Positions 23,937-35,300 of a stretch of 64,000 bases of DNA are shown here, piece by piece. Origin of the DNA: Arenicola marina (taxonomy: Eukaryota; Annelida; Polychaeta; Arenicolidae). A program made the translations under genes and the position numbers. The notes under the pieces were generated by a model that was not told where the DNA came from, ran no database searches, and was given only the letters and a program-made list of their open reading frames with translations. How positions within the stretch are numbered: the first letter of the stretch is position 1; the number at the start of each line of letters is the position of its first letter. The stretch lies in NCBI GenBank assembly GCA_964019135.1, contig OZ025257.1:16829971-16893970 (forward strand). The letters are read 5' to 3'.

Positions 23937-25061
23937 ATGTCCGCCTCAAACAGTAGCATGGTTTCGACCGAATATTTGTCACCGACGAAGGCAACCGTAG
24001 AGGAAGTTGAGAAGTATGACCTCGAGTTCATCTACCGAGTGATGTTTCTGTACGTTCCCCCATTCCTTATTTTCGGCGGCACGGCGGGAAATGCCTTGTC
24101 CTTTGCCGTTTTGCAGGGCAAGTCATTCCGGAAGTCGCCATCGAGTTTCATCCTAAGCGCGCTGGCGATGGTAGACACCGCAGTGCTCCTGACGGCACTC
24201 TTACGTCACTGGATCCGGGCACTAACTGGGGGTCAGGTGGATGTTCGCTTCTTCTCGCAGACATCGTGTCGGGTTCACTACCTGTTTGTCTACATGTTTC
24301 GGCAACTCTCTTCGTGGACTCTCATCATGATGACCTTCGAACGTCTCCTATCCGTCACCATACCACTGAAGGCTCGCGAGATTTGCAGCAGGAAGAAGAT
24401 GGTGGCCGCGTGGATTGCCGTCGCGCTCAGTCTCTTCGCATTAAACGCCCATGTCTTCAAAACTACAGAGCTCCTGGAAATAAAGAGGTCCGATGGAAAT
24501 GAGACCGTTATCACTTATGACTGTGGGGCTAGCCCTGGACATGAGTGGTTCGTCTCGAAGTTCTGGCCAGTTCTGGATTTCACAATCGCCATTATCGTAC
24601 CATTTCTGTTCATAGCTATCGCAAACGCTGTCATCATAAGGCAAGTGGTTCGCTCCACGCGCATGCGCCAGGAGCAGATGCAGGCCAAAGGTGACGACTC
24701 CGGCGTCGAGTCGCTGACCCGGATGTTGATAATCGTGAGCGTCGTCTTCTTGTTGACCACAACCCCTAGCGGCATTTTCTTCGTGGCAGCAGATCACTGG
24801 CCAGCGGAGACCCCCCACGACATCTACAAGCAGTGGATCGCCTACGCCGTCACCAATACTTTATATTACACCAACAATTCTATTAACTTCCTGTTGTACT
24901 GTCTCAGTGGTTCCCGTTTCCGGCGCGCCCTGGTCTCCATGTTATGCTGTCGTAATGAGAAAAAGACCCAATCCAGCGCATCAAAGTACACTATGTCCAC
25001 CAGAGCACCCTCCAAGGGGCCTCACACGACAGAGAGTGACATTGATAATTCTCACATGTAG
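23937..25061 (+). CDS. Rhodopsin-like (class A) orphan neuropeptide-type GPCR
   Basis: This is a 374-aa seven-helix plasma-membrane receptor, intact in one exon. The N-terminus is short with NSS sites (N5). TM1 is at about 36-60 with GN (N52), TM2 at 70-92 with D80, and TM3 at 111-138, starting at C111 and ending F-E135-R136-L in place of DRY. TM4 is at 154-174. ECL2 holds C196, which can pair with C111. TM5 is at 210-236 with P222, TM6 at 263-285 with TTTP (P277) in place of CWxP, and TM7 at 300-322 with N317-F-L-L-Y321 in place of NPxxY. A palmitoylation-type CC is at 337-338, followed by a Ser/Thr-rich tail. The NFLLY form and ERL motif are familiar from invertebrate FMRFamide-receptor-like families. 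The ligand is unknown. Start choice: this ATG follows a splice acceptor in both paralogues. ATTAAA at 25083 could serve as polyadenylation signal. Confidence 0.85.
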   Translation: MSASNSSMVSTEYLSPTKATVEEVEKYDLEFIYRVMFLYVPPFLIFGGTAGNALSFAVLQGKSFRKSPSSFILSALAMVDTAVLLTALLRHWIRALTGGQVDVRFFSQTSCRVHYLFVYMFRQLSSWTLIMMTFERLLSVTIPLKAREICSRKKMVAAWIAVALSLFALNAHVFKTTELLEIKRSDGNETVITYDCGASPGHEWFVSKFWPVLDFTIAIIVPFLFIAIANAVIIRQVVRSTRMRQEQMQAKGDDSGVESLTRMLIIVSVVFLLTTTPSGIFFVAADHWPAETPHDIYKQWIAYAVTNTLYYTNNSINFLLYCLSGSRFRRALVSMLCCRNEKKTQSSASKYTMSTRAPSKGPHTTESDIDNSHM

Positions 25062-27079
25062 TTGGTGAACGTCGAAGTATCCTATTAAAGGGCACGAGTC
25101 AGTGTAACATTACCGAAGATGTGTTAAAATTGTACTAATCTATGTATAACCCTATCATGCATAAGTAGTATAAGGAACCTATAGGGAAACTATCGGGTCC
25201 AAAATACATAAGCATCACACAAGAAGTGAATTTGCTGAAGTAAGAAAATGCTTAAATTGAGAGGATTTTCTAATAATAAGCACCACCACAACGAGCTGAT
25301 GCGGCTAAGACGAAATGCGTTTCTCTTGCGTAACTTACGAGTAGGTTATAAATACGGCCAGAACACGAAGCTGCTCTATCGTACCTTCATATTGGGAATT
25401 ATTGCCGGTGCAGACAGAGGCAATGCTATCCTTTGTTCCGAGTCATTCAACAGTTTTACAGGGCATAGAAGCAACTGAACTTGCTTGAATTGGTCAAAAC
25501 ATGCGTGGTATATCAGTGTTGTGGATATATGCTACGCCGTGTTAGTTGCACCCATTTGTCTTGCACCTTTGCTACAGCAGTATAATCCACGTTATTGTAA
25601 GCTTCATATTATTTCAGCGATTTGTTTTCTATTGCAAACTGTGCTGTGTTTAACCAATACAACACATAATGGATATGGGTAGCGTGTAGCGTGGTCTTGT
25701 GAGTCATTAGCACGTCGATGATTATCTGTTCGCCATGTTATTTGCGGAGACACATCGGCAGTTTGACAGCCTTAGGGCCATGGATTCAAGGTCACACGAT
25801 GGGGGTCACATGATAGGTCACTTGAAGGCAAAGGTTGGGTGCGTTCTCCCAAAGAAACACTTTTTGTGCTTTGGGGCTTGTGAGGCAAGCATATGTTACC
25901 CCATACCTCTTATCGACAGCGACATCAAATCGGCACGCGTGGGATACACAAAGACAAACACTACTAGAGTTTCCGAAAGGCAATATGTCCCCCAGTAAGG
26001 CAGGTGCACAATGGACAGGCCGGAAGCGCCATTAGGGATTGAGACCCCCACTCCCCCCGTTTCAAAGGCACACAGAAAAGAGCGGATGCACTACCCGGTA
26101 CACCTAACATGTGACCAGTATACCGATAGAGCTACCCCGCATACCAATGAAATCTACGCATGAGCAATGCCCGGTGCATAAAAATTACCAAAACTGTAGC
26201 CTAATTTATTTGTTGCCAATTGTTTAGGGCTATTGCGTTTGAGATGAATTGTGTCTACAAGTAATTGTTTGGTATAAGGTATGATGATATCGATTTTATA
26301 TCTTAATATTTAATACCTAATTAAATTTAATAAGTGTTTATATTGAGTACATATTTATATTTAATACCAATTTGATATTTAATACATATTTAGATCCATA
26401 TGTTAATAATAGGCTATGTACTCCAGTTAATGCAGTTTTTGCAGCTACATATTTGCACTGTCAAGTAATGTGTCTACATGGTCTTTGTACACATAACTGG
26501 ATATGTATGACTCAGTTGTATGTTCCAAAATATTAATAAATGTTAACATGTTGTCTCTACCCTTTTTATTGTTTGATGCTGGGATGCCTGGTACGGGGAC
26601 AACAAGGCGTTGATAGTAGCCTTTCCTGGGGCTATCGGTGTTACAATGTTAGAAAGATTGATTATCCATGGAAACAGAGTGATGGCAGTGGTGGCAGTTA
26701 GGGGCGCCGGGGGTGGGGGGGGGGGAGGCGTAACTTGGGGGATGAGAACGGGTTGGCGGATAGGTTTGTATGCGTGCCGGGGGGTGGGGGGTGAGGTTAT
26801 ACGGTTCGTGTCCTAGGAATGCGCTATCACCTTACAAGTTGAAAAGTGTTATGTAGCGATCGAATAACAAAAGATACACAACATGAGTAACACGTACTCC
26901 AATCCTTATTTCATGTGGCGCGTCATTCGACATTTTTCTATTTATGGTGGCGTGTGTGTTAAACCGCGACAGTATTAGTACCGATACCCAATGCTACGGA
27001 ATGCCATACATTTCGATAGATTTCAAAACAATTTGTCTGAGATAAAATTCAATTTTCTTTATTTACTTGCATGGTCGCC
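25062..27079. other. Noncoding interval downstream of the intact GPCR
   Basis: No gene recognised. Three GGTCAC half-sites with a 13-bp period lie at about 25788-25820. An AT-rich patch with repeated ATTTAATA occupies 26300-26410, and G-rich runs lie near 26700-26795. Confidence 0.4.
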
Positions 27080-27660
27080 AATGACAACATGCTTTAAAAT
27101 TGTATTCTTTTAAATATGTTGAGCGCTGGAATAAAATGGTTGTGCGTGACGAATCGAGTGAATGTGACACTATTTTTTGTTTACTTTGTCCAAGCATTGC
27201 TGACTGTAACATCATAACATAGTTAAAGATAAGACATTTGTCTCTCCATAATGCATGTGTTCCGTTCGGTGAGACTGTTGGAAGCGTTGTATTTTGAGGT
27301 AAATCATCGATGTTTGCATTTCTGCGACAAACGGATACCATTTTCCTCGCCTGATCCGTTCATATAAGGACCGCTGTTACGGAACCATGGATACCGCGCG
27401 CAGACATGCGAGTCATGATGATTATTACGTCATACGACATGGAAAACCCCGCGCGGCACATTAGATCGCCTGACACTGACAGTCACTCATGAGATAATCG
27501 CATTCCGGTTTCTCAACTGTCTAATGGCTTATATATCATATGTCTACTCGGATGGCTATAATTTTGATATGCACAGACCTTCAGTGGTTAGGCGTGCATC
27601 CAAGGAAAACTTTATCCGATTTTGTATGTTAAGCAACTGCAGGCAAACAACCGGAGGGTA
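27080..27660. repeat. Duplicated block SD2, right copy
   Basis: This is the counterpart of 4600-5125, ending at GGCAAACAACCGG (left copy GGCAAACAATCGG). It keeps CATATAAGG, ACCGCGCGCAGACATGCGAG and ATTACGTCATACGACAT. It lies 2 kb downstream of the intact GPCR, whereas the left copy lies about 4.5 kb upstream of the decayed one. Confidence 0.65.
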
Positions 27661-28140
27661 GGCAGCATGTACAGGCCGTTGATGCTAGGCATTAACCTGG
27701 AGCATAAGTATCCCTGTCTTCGTGAGGTCTCGATCAGATCCCTTAGTGATTGTACAGGCCTGTATTTTAATTCGAAATTATATGTCATGCGTAAGCCTAA
27801 GAGAAGAAATAATCCATTTTATTTTGTCAAATGTGTCAAGGCGCAACTATCTTACAGAAGGACCTTCATTTGCATATACGGGGTCGTGACGTGGCGTTCC
27901 GAATAAAGGTGTCTTAAGGCCAAACGATGGAATTAAAGGAACGTACACAGCTTTCGTTTTTACAGTCTAATGCGTGGGAGAAATTGGTGCAGTGCGAAAA
28001 CACCTATTTGACCGGGCCGTGCAAATTGTGGAGCGATGACCAGGAAGTTCATGCTTTCACAACTAATGGCACCGGAAACTGATGTGTAAGTGGGTATCTC
28101 TCGAAAAGTAGGGGCAGAGCCTTTTATCGTGGGGACCATC
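27661..28140. other. Noncoding interval
   Basis: No gene recognised; the open frame at 27622-27906 starts inside the duplicated block and has no family signature. Confidence 0.35.
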
Positions 28141-29150
28141 TGGATAGAGGACGTGACTGCGGGTGAGGTTAAGGTAAGGGCGTGGATGAGAGGTAGGGCT
28201 AGGGAGATAATGGTAGTAGGGTAAGAGTGGAAATGGAGGGAAATGTAGGGAGAGACTGGGGCTAGGGTAAGGGTGGGAATAGGGGTAGGTAAGGGTAGGA
28301 ATGGGGGTAGTGTAAGTGTGGTAATAGGGGTAAGTGAGGAAGACACATTGGGGTAGGGTAAAGGTGGCAATCTGGGTATATGAGTAATGAACTGGGGATA
28401 GGGTGAAGGTGGTGATGGGGGTTGTGTAAGGGTAGGAATGGGGTTAAGGAAGACACGTGGTGGTAGGGTAAAGGTGGCGATGTGGGTATGTCAGGAATAA
28501 ACTGGGCCGGGATAGGGTGAAGGTGGTGATAGGTTTTTTTTAAGGGTAGGAATGGGGGTAAATGAGGAAGACACATGGGGGTAGGGTAAGGGTGGCGATG
28601 TGGGTATGTCAGGAATAAACTGGGCCGGAATAGGGTAAAGGTGGTGATAGGTTTTTTTTTAAGGGTAGGAATGGGGGTAAATGAGGAAGACACATGGGGG
28701 TAGGGTAAGGGTGGCGATGTGGGTATGTCAGGAATAAACTGGGCCGGGATAGGGTAAAGGTGGTGATAGGGTTTTTTTTATGGGTAGGAATGGGGGTAAA
28801 TGAGGAAGACACATGGGGGTAGGGTAAGGGTGGCGATGTCGGTATGTGAGGAATAAACTGGAGATAGGGTGAGTGTGGGGATGGGGATATGGTGAGAAAC
28901 AGACTGGGGGTCCGGTAAGAGTGTGCTTGAGGATATTCAAGGAACAGACTGCTAATAGGTTATCGATGGGGATGGCGGCATGTTGAGGACGAGAATGGGG
29001 ATAGGCGAGGGTGAGAAGAAGGATAATGCAAGGGTGGGGATGGGGGTAGGGCAAGGGTGTAAATGAGGGTAGGGGTAGGACGAGGACGAGAATAGGGTTG
29101 AGCGAGGCTGGCAATGAGAGCACGCTAAGAATATTGGTAAGCGGTAAGGG
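28140..29150 (+). repeat. G-rich minisatellite (119-bp period core)
   Basis: The strand is strongly purine- and G-biased, with GGGTAGGGTAAGGGTGG-type motifs throughout. Between about 28340 and 28870 a unit of 119 bp repeats four to five times (CACATGGGGGTAGGG at 28572, 28691 and 28810; variants at 28453 and 28346). Each unit contains several GGG triplets and could form G-quadruplexes. The long minus-strand open frames here are products of the repeat composition, not genes. Confidence 0.85.
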
Positions 29151-29442
29151 CGGGGTAGGTTATGGATAATATGCAAGCCAGTCGTATTGTGTAGAAGCAG
29201 AGTGGGGCTGGGGTTTGCATTGCTGACCCACATCCTGTCACAACGAAAATCGCTTTTGGGGCACTTGCATGTCTTGCGATTTTCTAATTATCATGGTAAC
29301 GTAGGCGCTTTACATAGCCCATCGGCTTGCACGCCCGATAGCGTGAGATATGGCGTCCATTGTGCCCCCTATTTACAAGAGTATTGTCTACAATCGCGTA
29401 TCCAATACTTTGAAAAGGGGTCCATTTCTGGTATGTAGTAAA
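29151..29442. other. Noncoding interval
   Basis: No gene or repeat recognised between the minisatellite and the SINE target site. Confidence 0.35.
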
Positions 29443-29457
29443 CCAGGGAGGGCTGGG

Positions 29458-29709
29458 TTGGTTGGGTATTCAGGACGCTTTAACCACTTTTGGTCATATC
29501 GCGTCAATGGGAGAAGAAAGGGAGAGTGAAGCCATGTCCCCGGGGGTAACCTCCTACTCTTTACGAAGAAAGACATGGGATCTTTATCCTGCGACCACAC
29601 AGACATGGCCCCAGCAAGGCTCGAACCATCGATCCACGCGCCGTGAGGCTCTCAGGTGGCCAAAGCACTCAATGCGAGCGCTCTGGCCCACTGAGCTATC
29701 GCGCAGGCC
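29458..29709 (-). mobile_element. tRNA-derived SINE, copy 3 (full length, perfect target duplication)
   Basis: This minus-strand copy is bounded by the 15-bp direct repeat CCAGGGAGGGCTGGG (29443-29457 and 29710-29724). The minus strand starts GGCCTGCGCGATAGCTCAGT with a clear box A (TAGCTCAGTGGGCCAGAGCG), and has box B GGTTCGAGCC about 80 bp later. A family-specific body follows, then the tail GGTTAAAGCGTCCTGAATAC. The perfect target duplication suggests a recent insertion, and this copy best represents the family. The box A to box B distance is longer than in a tRNA, so it is not a tRNA gene. Confidence 0.85.
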
Positions 29710-29724
29710 CCAGGGAGGGCTGGG

Positions 29725-31290
29725 GCGGGGCTGTCTTGGCTTACCACTTTGCATTGACAATAAGCCATTTTCGCTCACGGAAAAAAAATGGGCAGCGAAC
29801 GCATCAACGAATTGTATTTTATATGATGAATACATTGCAATACCTTCCATATGCATTAGACAGGGTATAACTCCGAATCCATACATCCAATGATAACATG
29901 GAAACGTGGCGAGAGTGCTCTCCAGATTGCGCCGTGCTATCCTCTAAATTAACACAGAGGCACCAGGAATCCGGGACAGGCAGGTCGGCCTACCCCCATG
30001 GCTTCAACTCGCGCGATCGATTCTCACCGTGTCAAAATGCGTCTATCGATTAGTGCTGACTACACGCCTGCCTCCCAATCCATCATGCGTGAAACTATCG
30101 TATCAGTTCGATATTTTCATTTTGTTGCAGAGATCCCACTGGGTGGCTGGGTGGAGGGGTAGGTCCTGCATGATGTCGCCTGGGACCGCCAAGCCACCCT
30201 CCACGCACCCACCCACCTACCCATTCACCATCCCAGCCACGCGGCTTGCCCGGGGATGCAATATGCATCATAGTCCGCTTAAGGCAGACGTCCAACGGGG
30301 CTCCATCTATATGAATACTTGATGACTGTCTCTGTCGGAAGGGGGCTCTGTTTTGGCGGACGAAGTTGAGAGGCGCCACCGGGCGGGCACCGCATTGTGT
30401 GGACTTGAGGGGACAGGAAGGCGGCGGGGGAAGTATGTGTGTGTGTGGGCGGTGGGAGGGGGGGGGGCTTATTTGAGTGTGTGTGTGTGTGGGGTGGTTT
30501 GGCGTCCAAACTACTGGATCGATTTCGATGCCATTTGGCAAACATGAAGACATTAACGTTGGTACATTCTCCACCATATATGGATCATCTACATTTAGTC
30601 ATGTGGTCACAGCGAATTTATTAAAAATTCTAATGTTATGTTTTACCAATTATATGTTTCAAGGTCTCGTTTTTGCTGACTTGTTGCCTTTTTTGCTCTC
30701 AAAGCAATTTTGCTCTCATAGCGTTCAATGTTAAAGTTTTGGAAGTGTTAGCAGCAAAACTATTCGTGTGATTTGCCAAATTGAAATACGGCATACAAGA
30801 TACCTAAAAGCCCAAAACGTGGAATAATATTCAGCGTGATCAAAAGAAAATTGTGAACGTTATAGCGCGTTTCCCGATTATGGTTCCTATCGTTCAATGG
30901 TTAAAGGGAAATGCCGGGCCCATATCATTTACATTTCCGGTTAAACTATGGGGAATTAACTAAACATTACACAGAATATATTTTATTTTAATCATACATT
31001 CGTGAACTTCCAAGCACCTTTGCACGACCACCCAACTTGATATGGGCATCCGCCTCAGTGCACTGATGATGACGTCACTGACGATGAAGCGATGAGTAGG
31101 TTTAGACGACTACTACCACCGGAAGCTATAATAACTAGCGAGTCTAACGAAGAAGTTAAACACCGAATTTACACCACCTGATGATTTAATCAATGACCAG
31201 TTTGAACCTGTAGGGGTCGACGATGGTGCATGAGGCATTGTTTATACAGGTCGTTGACGACGCATCGCATGGTCAGTGAAGCCGTGTTGC
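29725..31290. other. Noncoding interval with GT/G-rich simple repeats
   Basis: (GT)n runs lie at about 30436-30446 and 30477-30491, separated by a G-run. A stretch near 31040-31165 reads as an acidic peptide (DDDVTDDEAMSRFRRLLPPE) before two stops and may be a remnant of a transposon or gene; it is too short to identify. No other gene recognised. Confidence 0.4.
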
Positions 31291-31460
31291 ATTAGAAGGG
31301 CGGGGGGGGGGGTGCGGTAGGGGGCCGGGTGGTATTGGAGTGCTTGGTCCATGGTCATTGTTGGAAGGGTGCCCAATTTTGACTCGTTGTGTGGCGGTTC
31401 ATGGTTCGTGGAGGGGGGGGGCGGGAGTGGGGGGAAGGGGGGGGGCACTACATTACTGCA
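31291..31460 (+). repeat. G-run cluster
   Basis: Several runs of 7-10 G occur in 170 bp (near 31301, 31412 and 31436), potentially G-quadruplex forming. No gene seen. Confidence 0.5.
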
Positions 31461-31940
31461 GTGGTGGGCGTGTGCCGCCCATGCCGTAGTGAGGATTTGG
31501 GAACCGCGAGTAAAGTTGAGGTCACCAGAGAAGCTTTTGGCTAAAAATGACGTCTGAAATAGATACTGACGCAATTTTGTTAAAAAGGCATCTGAAATAG
31601 ATACACAAAATGTTGGTTAAAAAGGGATAAAAAATAGACTGACATTCATGAAAACGTGTCTGAAGCATACTTATTTGAACACTTTCGATACCAAGTAGAC
31701 TAAATAGTCCAGAACTGACCCCCTCCCCCCGGGAGCGGCAGTTGATGGTGTAACTTGATACGGCGGCTGTCTTAGACACTCACTGTCACTGAAGAGCGTA
31801 TGGGCAGGACTGCCGTACTACAGAACGGCCGTATGGGTTAGGGTGGGTGGAGTGGCGGTCTATAGGGGTGGCGGGGAGGGGTGGGGGATGAGTGGTGCGC
31901 GAAGCTAGCAGCCGGGGTCGATTCAAAGCAATTTTTGTCT
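31461..31940. other. Noncoding interval, G-rich end
   Basis: No gene recognised. GGGTCGATTC, a box-B-like decamer, sits at about 31917 just before the tandem duplication. Confidence 0.3.
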
Positions 31941-32240
31941 AAGTGGTCGGAACATACCGGGGAATGTTTGATGGATTTAAAACTCACACGAGCAATCTTG
32001 CGTAGCCATTGTCGCAAAAGCTGCTGGTCGCCTAGTGGACAGCGGTAGAAAGAGATCCTGTTTTAGATTTATGAGTCAAATTCGCTTCCAAGTGGTCGGA
32101 ACATACCGGGGAATGTTTGGTGGGTTTAAAACTCACACGAGCAATCTTGCGTAGCCATTGCCGCAAAAGCTGCTGGTCGCCTAGTGGACAGCGGTAGAAA
32201 AAGATCCTGTTTTAGATTTATGAGTCAAATTCGCTTGCCA
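31941..32240 (+). repeat. 149-bp tandem duplication
   Basis: Two direct copies begin AAGTGGTCGGAACATACCGG at 31941 and 32090, with only about five differences. Each holds CTGGTCGCCTAGTGGACAGCGG, close to a pol III box A, but no adjacent box B inside the unit. The near identity indicates a recent duplication. Confidence 0.85.
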
Positions 32241-33119
32241 CTATGTTAGGCCGACAGCTTATTCCAAAGCCGCACCGCTCGCATGTAAACAAAGTTTTGG
32301 TTCAGCGGAAGGTAGTCGCCAGTGACGTCAACGCTTTTGCGTGTGTTTGGCTAACTCTGCTCACGTTTCATAACATGTCGACACCCGCCTGATAGGCGAA
32401 AATCTGTATTTTATACTGCTGATGTGCGATTTTCTCGATAATGCTTTCTTTTTAAACAAAACGATTAGCGGCGAATAGATTTGATTTATATAGAGTTTTA
32501 TTTTGATATCACATTGCCGCCCCCCGGTATTTTCGCTTAAGCGAATTTTCAATTAAACATGTGACCGTGACCTCTGAGGTACGTTCCCCATCTACGAACC
32601 CGACTGTCAATGAGCCGTCGACATGTGTTGGTAAGGAGATATCCTAATGCATTTGACAGATAATGAGGTAGGTGAAAAAGAGAGAGATAAATAGGTGATA
32701 TTGAACAATTTATTAATCTATTCACGTCGGTGTCATATCGCCTTTACATTTGTCAAAAAGAGATTTTCGAATTACTTTGTTTCAAGCAAGCGACAAGAAA
32801 AAGTAATTGCTTAGGTGTAATCTTCGTTATTAATTATATGTAATAAATTTATGGCACTAATAAGGCCTTAGGCCCACCGTACAAAATATACCAACGCAAT
32901 TGTACTTCTTTGTCCCTGAATATACCAATTTAAAGTAAATTGTTCTGACTAATGTCGCTCCATAGAAATATGAACCGACCCAGCTGAAAAGGCGTGGTTA
33001 ATATACATACATATAGCGTGGTGTCAATAACAGCAAAATATTAGTTTCGCACATATACGTATCTGGAGGTCTTTTCTGTCCATCATCGCCGGTCCACCCG
33101 CTACGTGGCGCCAGGAATA
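32241..33119. other. Noncoding interval
   Basis: No gene or element recognised. AT-rich between 32640 and 32960. Confidence 0.35.
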
Positions 33120-33350
33120 GGTGGTCCTATATCAGTAAGCCGTGACGGCCAACATACTGCAAACTAGCGCGTGCTAACACGTGCAGCTTGGCAACTATAG
33201 GCAGGTAGGCGGGCCATTTAAATTTATAACCATAATTCGGGTCATCTTTCCATGTTTTACGCACTGTCACTATGGCAACGATTGACTTTTGAAGGGGCCT
33301 TAAGGCGGTTCGGGTGAGGTTACAGGATTTGAGCGGCCTTCAGATTTAAT
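33120..33350. repeat. Dispersed repeat, copy 1
   Basis: This aligns with 56545-56770 in the same orientation: CTAGGCA/CTATAGGCA, GGCGGGCCATTTAAAT, ATAACCATA, GAAGGGRCC and GGCGGTT are shared in order. Similarity is about 65-70%. The family is unknown. Confidence 0.55.
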
Positions 33351-34130
33351 GCTATTTTAATTGCGCTAGTTGAAGGAAAAGGGGAAAATAATAAACAAAA
33401 TTGGGAATTCGCAGAAATAAACAATATTTTAGGCTTAAATACCCTCATTGTTGCCCATACTTTCGGTGGGTGCAGACATTGAATTCTCCGGGCTTCCTAT
33501 CAACCAATCAGAATCAAGGACACTACGCGGGTCACTATGTCACGGGAGCATACATGTACCTGGTGAGAGTTCATACCGTTTCACTTGTGATATGTAGGCC
33601 TATAGGTAAGTGGTATAATCACGAGGACCTTAGTTCTCGTGATACACGATCCAACCCATATGCTTAATTGTGATAACATAAATATACATATATTCTAAAG
33701 CCATGGCAGCTAATATGATTGACAACCGCTGAGTCAAATAATTAGGGCCTGATGTCGGGCTGCAACAGCGGGCGGGCGAAGTGGCAAATATCGGAGTAGG
33801 CTTCCGTGACGTCATGATCAGTTCCAATGCGCTTAGCCTGGTTCCGCGGTCCCAACTTCGCTCGCTCAGCAAGGGCCCGGTGTTAACCACCATTAACGGC
33901 CTTGACCTTCGTGTGTGCAGCTAAAGCGGTGCCAGGCCGCGGCGTTATGTCAGTGAAGACTGTTCTCTAATTTTGAAGGTAGACAGACATGTCAGGCGGC
34001 AAACGTATTCCCCAACGTATACGTATGGATTATTAGCCATAAATATGCATTGATTAAGTGGATAAACTCACTTGTGTACTACATTTGCGCATCCATGTCA
34101 TATCAGTTCGTGACAGTCCAGAGAAGCATT
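33351..34130. other. Noncoding interval
   Basis: No gene recognised; short open frames only. Confidence 0.35.
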
Positions 34131-35300
34131 GTATTGGTGGAAATGCCACAATTTTAAAATGCTGCAAAGTTTTTAATATTTAATATAGGCGCATAATATT
34201 TTGCCTAATTGAAGTTAAATACATTAGGTTTCTACAACAGTCCCTGTAATCAGTTGACACAGCCCCACAAAAAAATTATTAGCTCTCCCCTCTCTGACAT
34301 ATTTCATTAATGGCGGTGCATGAAATGGGTGGGAATGTCACTTAGAAATGCTGCAGACTTCTTAATATTTAATATAGATGCATAATATTTTGCACAATTG
34401 AAGTTCAATATACTAGGTTTCTACAACATTCTCTGTAATCAGTTGACACAGCCCCACAAGAAAATTATTAGAACTCCCCGCTCTGACATATTTCATTAAT
34501 GGCGGTGCATGAAATGGTTGGGAATGCTACTTAGAAATGCTGCAGAGTTCCTAATATTTAACATAGGCACACAATATTTTGCACAATTGAAGTTCAATAC
34601 ACTGGGTTTCTATAACAGCCCCTGTAACCGGTTGACACAGCCCCACAAGAAAGTTATTAGCACTCCCTTCTCTGACATATTTCATTAATGGTCTTGCCTG
34701 AAATGGTTGGGAATGCCACTTAGAAATGCTGCAAAGTTCTTAATATTTAATATAAGGTGGACACAGCCCCACAAGAAAATTATTCAGTGGATAGAACCTT
34801 TGAGAAAAATAAGTGACACTCCCCCCTCTGACACATTTTCTTTATGGCAGTGTATGACAATGGTGGGAATGCTACTTAGAAATGCTGCACAAGAAACTAA
34901 ACAACTCTCGTCTTTTACATATTTATTTATGGCAGTGTATGACAGGGGCTGAGAATTACCCCTCCCCCAGGGAGACATCCTAGACATTGTTTAGGTGGGC
35001 ATGAAACAATTTTAAGATTCTGCTGAATTTTTATTATTTAATATAGGTTCATAATATCTTACACAAATGAAGATCCTTCACAATTTTGTTCATAACACTT
35101 TCCTGTCTCACACATTTCAGTAATGCTGGTGCATGAAAGTGGTGCGCAATGCCATTTAGAAATGCTCAGATAGACACTCAGATTGGTTGACAGAGCCTCC
35201 CCAAAAAAGAAATAAATCTCTGACACATTTTTATTTTATTTTTATTTTTAGCAATGCAAATTCCACTTAGACAACCTGCAAGTACCACCACATGATATTA
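34131..35300 (+). repeat. Satellite-like tandem array, ~189-bp unit
   Basis: The landmark GACACAGCCCCACAA recurs at about 34257, 34447 and 34636, and again near 34757 in a unit that lacks part of its length. Between the landmarks TTAATATTTAATATAGG, CACAATTGAAGTTCAATA and CATATTTCATTAATGGCGGT are kept. After about 34800 the units decay but remain traceable to about 35300. No open frame runs through it. It could be a minisatellite or the internal array of a transposon. Confidence 0.85.

Noticed and set aside
28262-29233. Several proline-rich minus-strand open frames
   Set aside because: They arise from the G-rich minisatellite; the peptide repeats follow the 119-bp DNA unit with no family signature.
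29620-29709. Possible tRNA gene
   Set aside because: Boxes A and B are present but too far apart and embedded in the SINE body with target duplications.
31040-31165. Acidic coding-like remnant
   Set aside because: About 45 codons before stops; too short to assign to a transposase or host gene.
34131-35300. CRISPR-like array
   Set aside because: Units of about 189 bp repeat as a whole; there are no short repeats with unique spacers, and the genome is eukaryotic.
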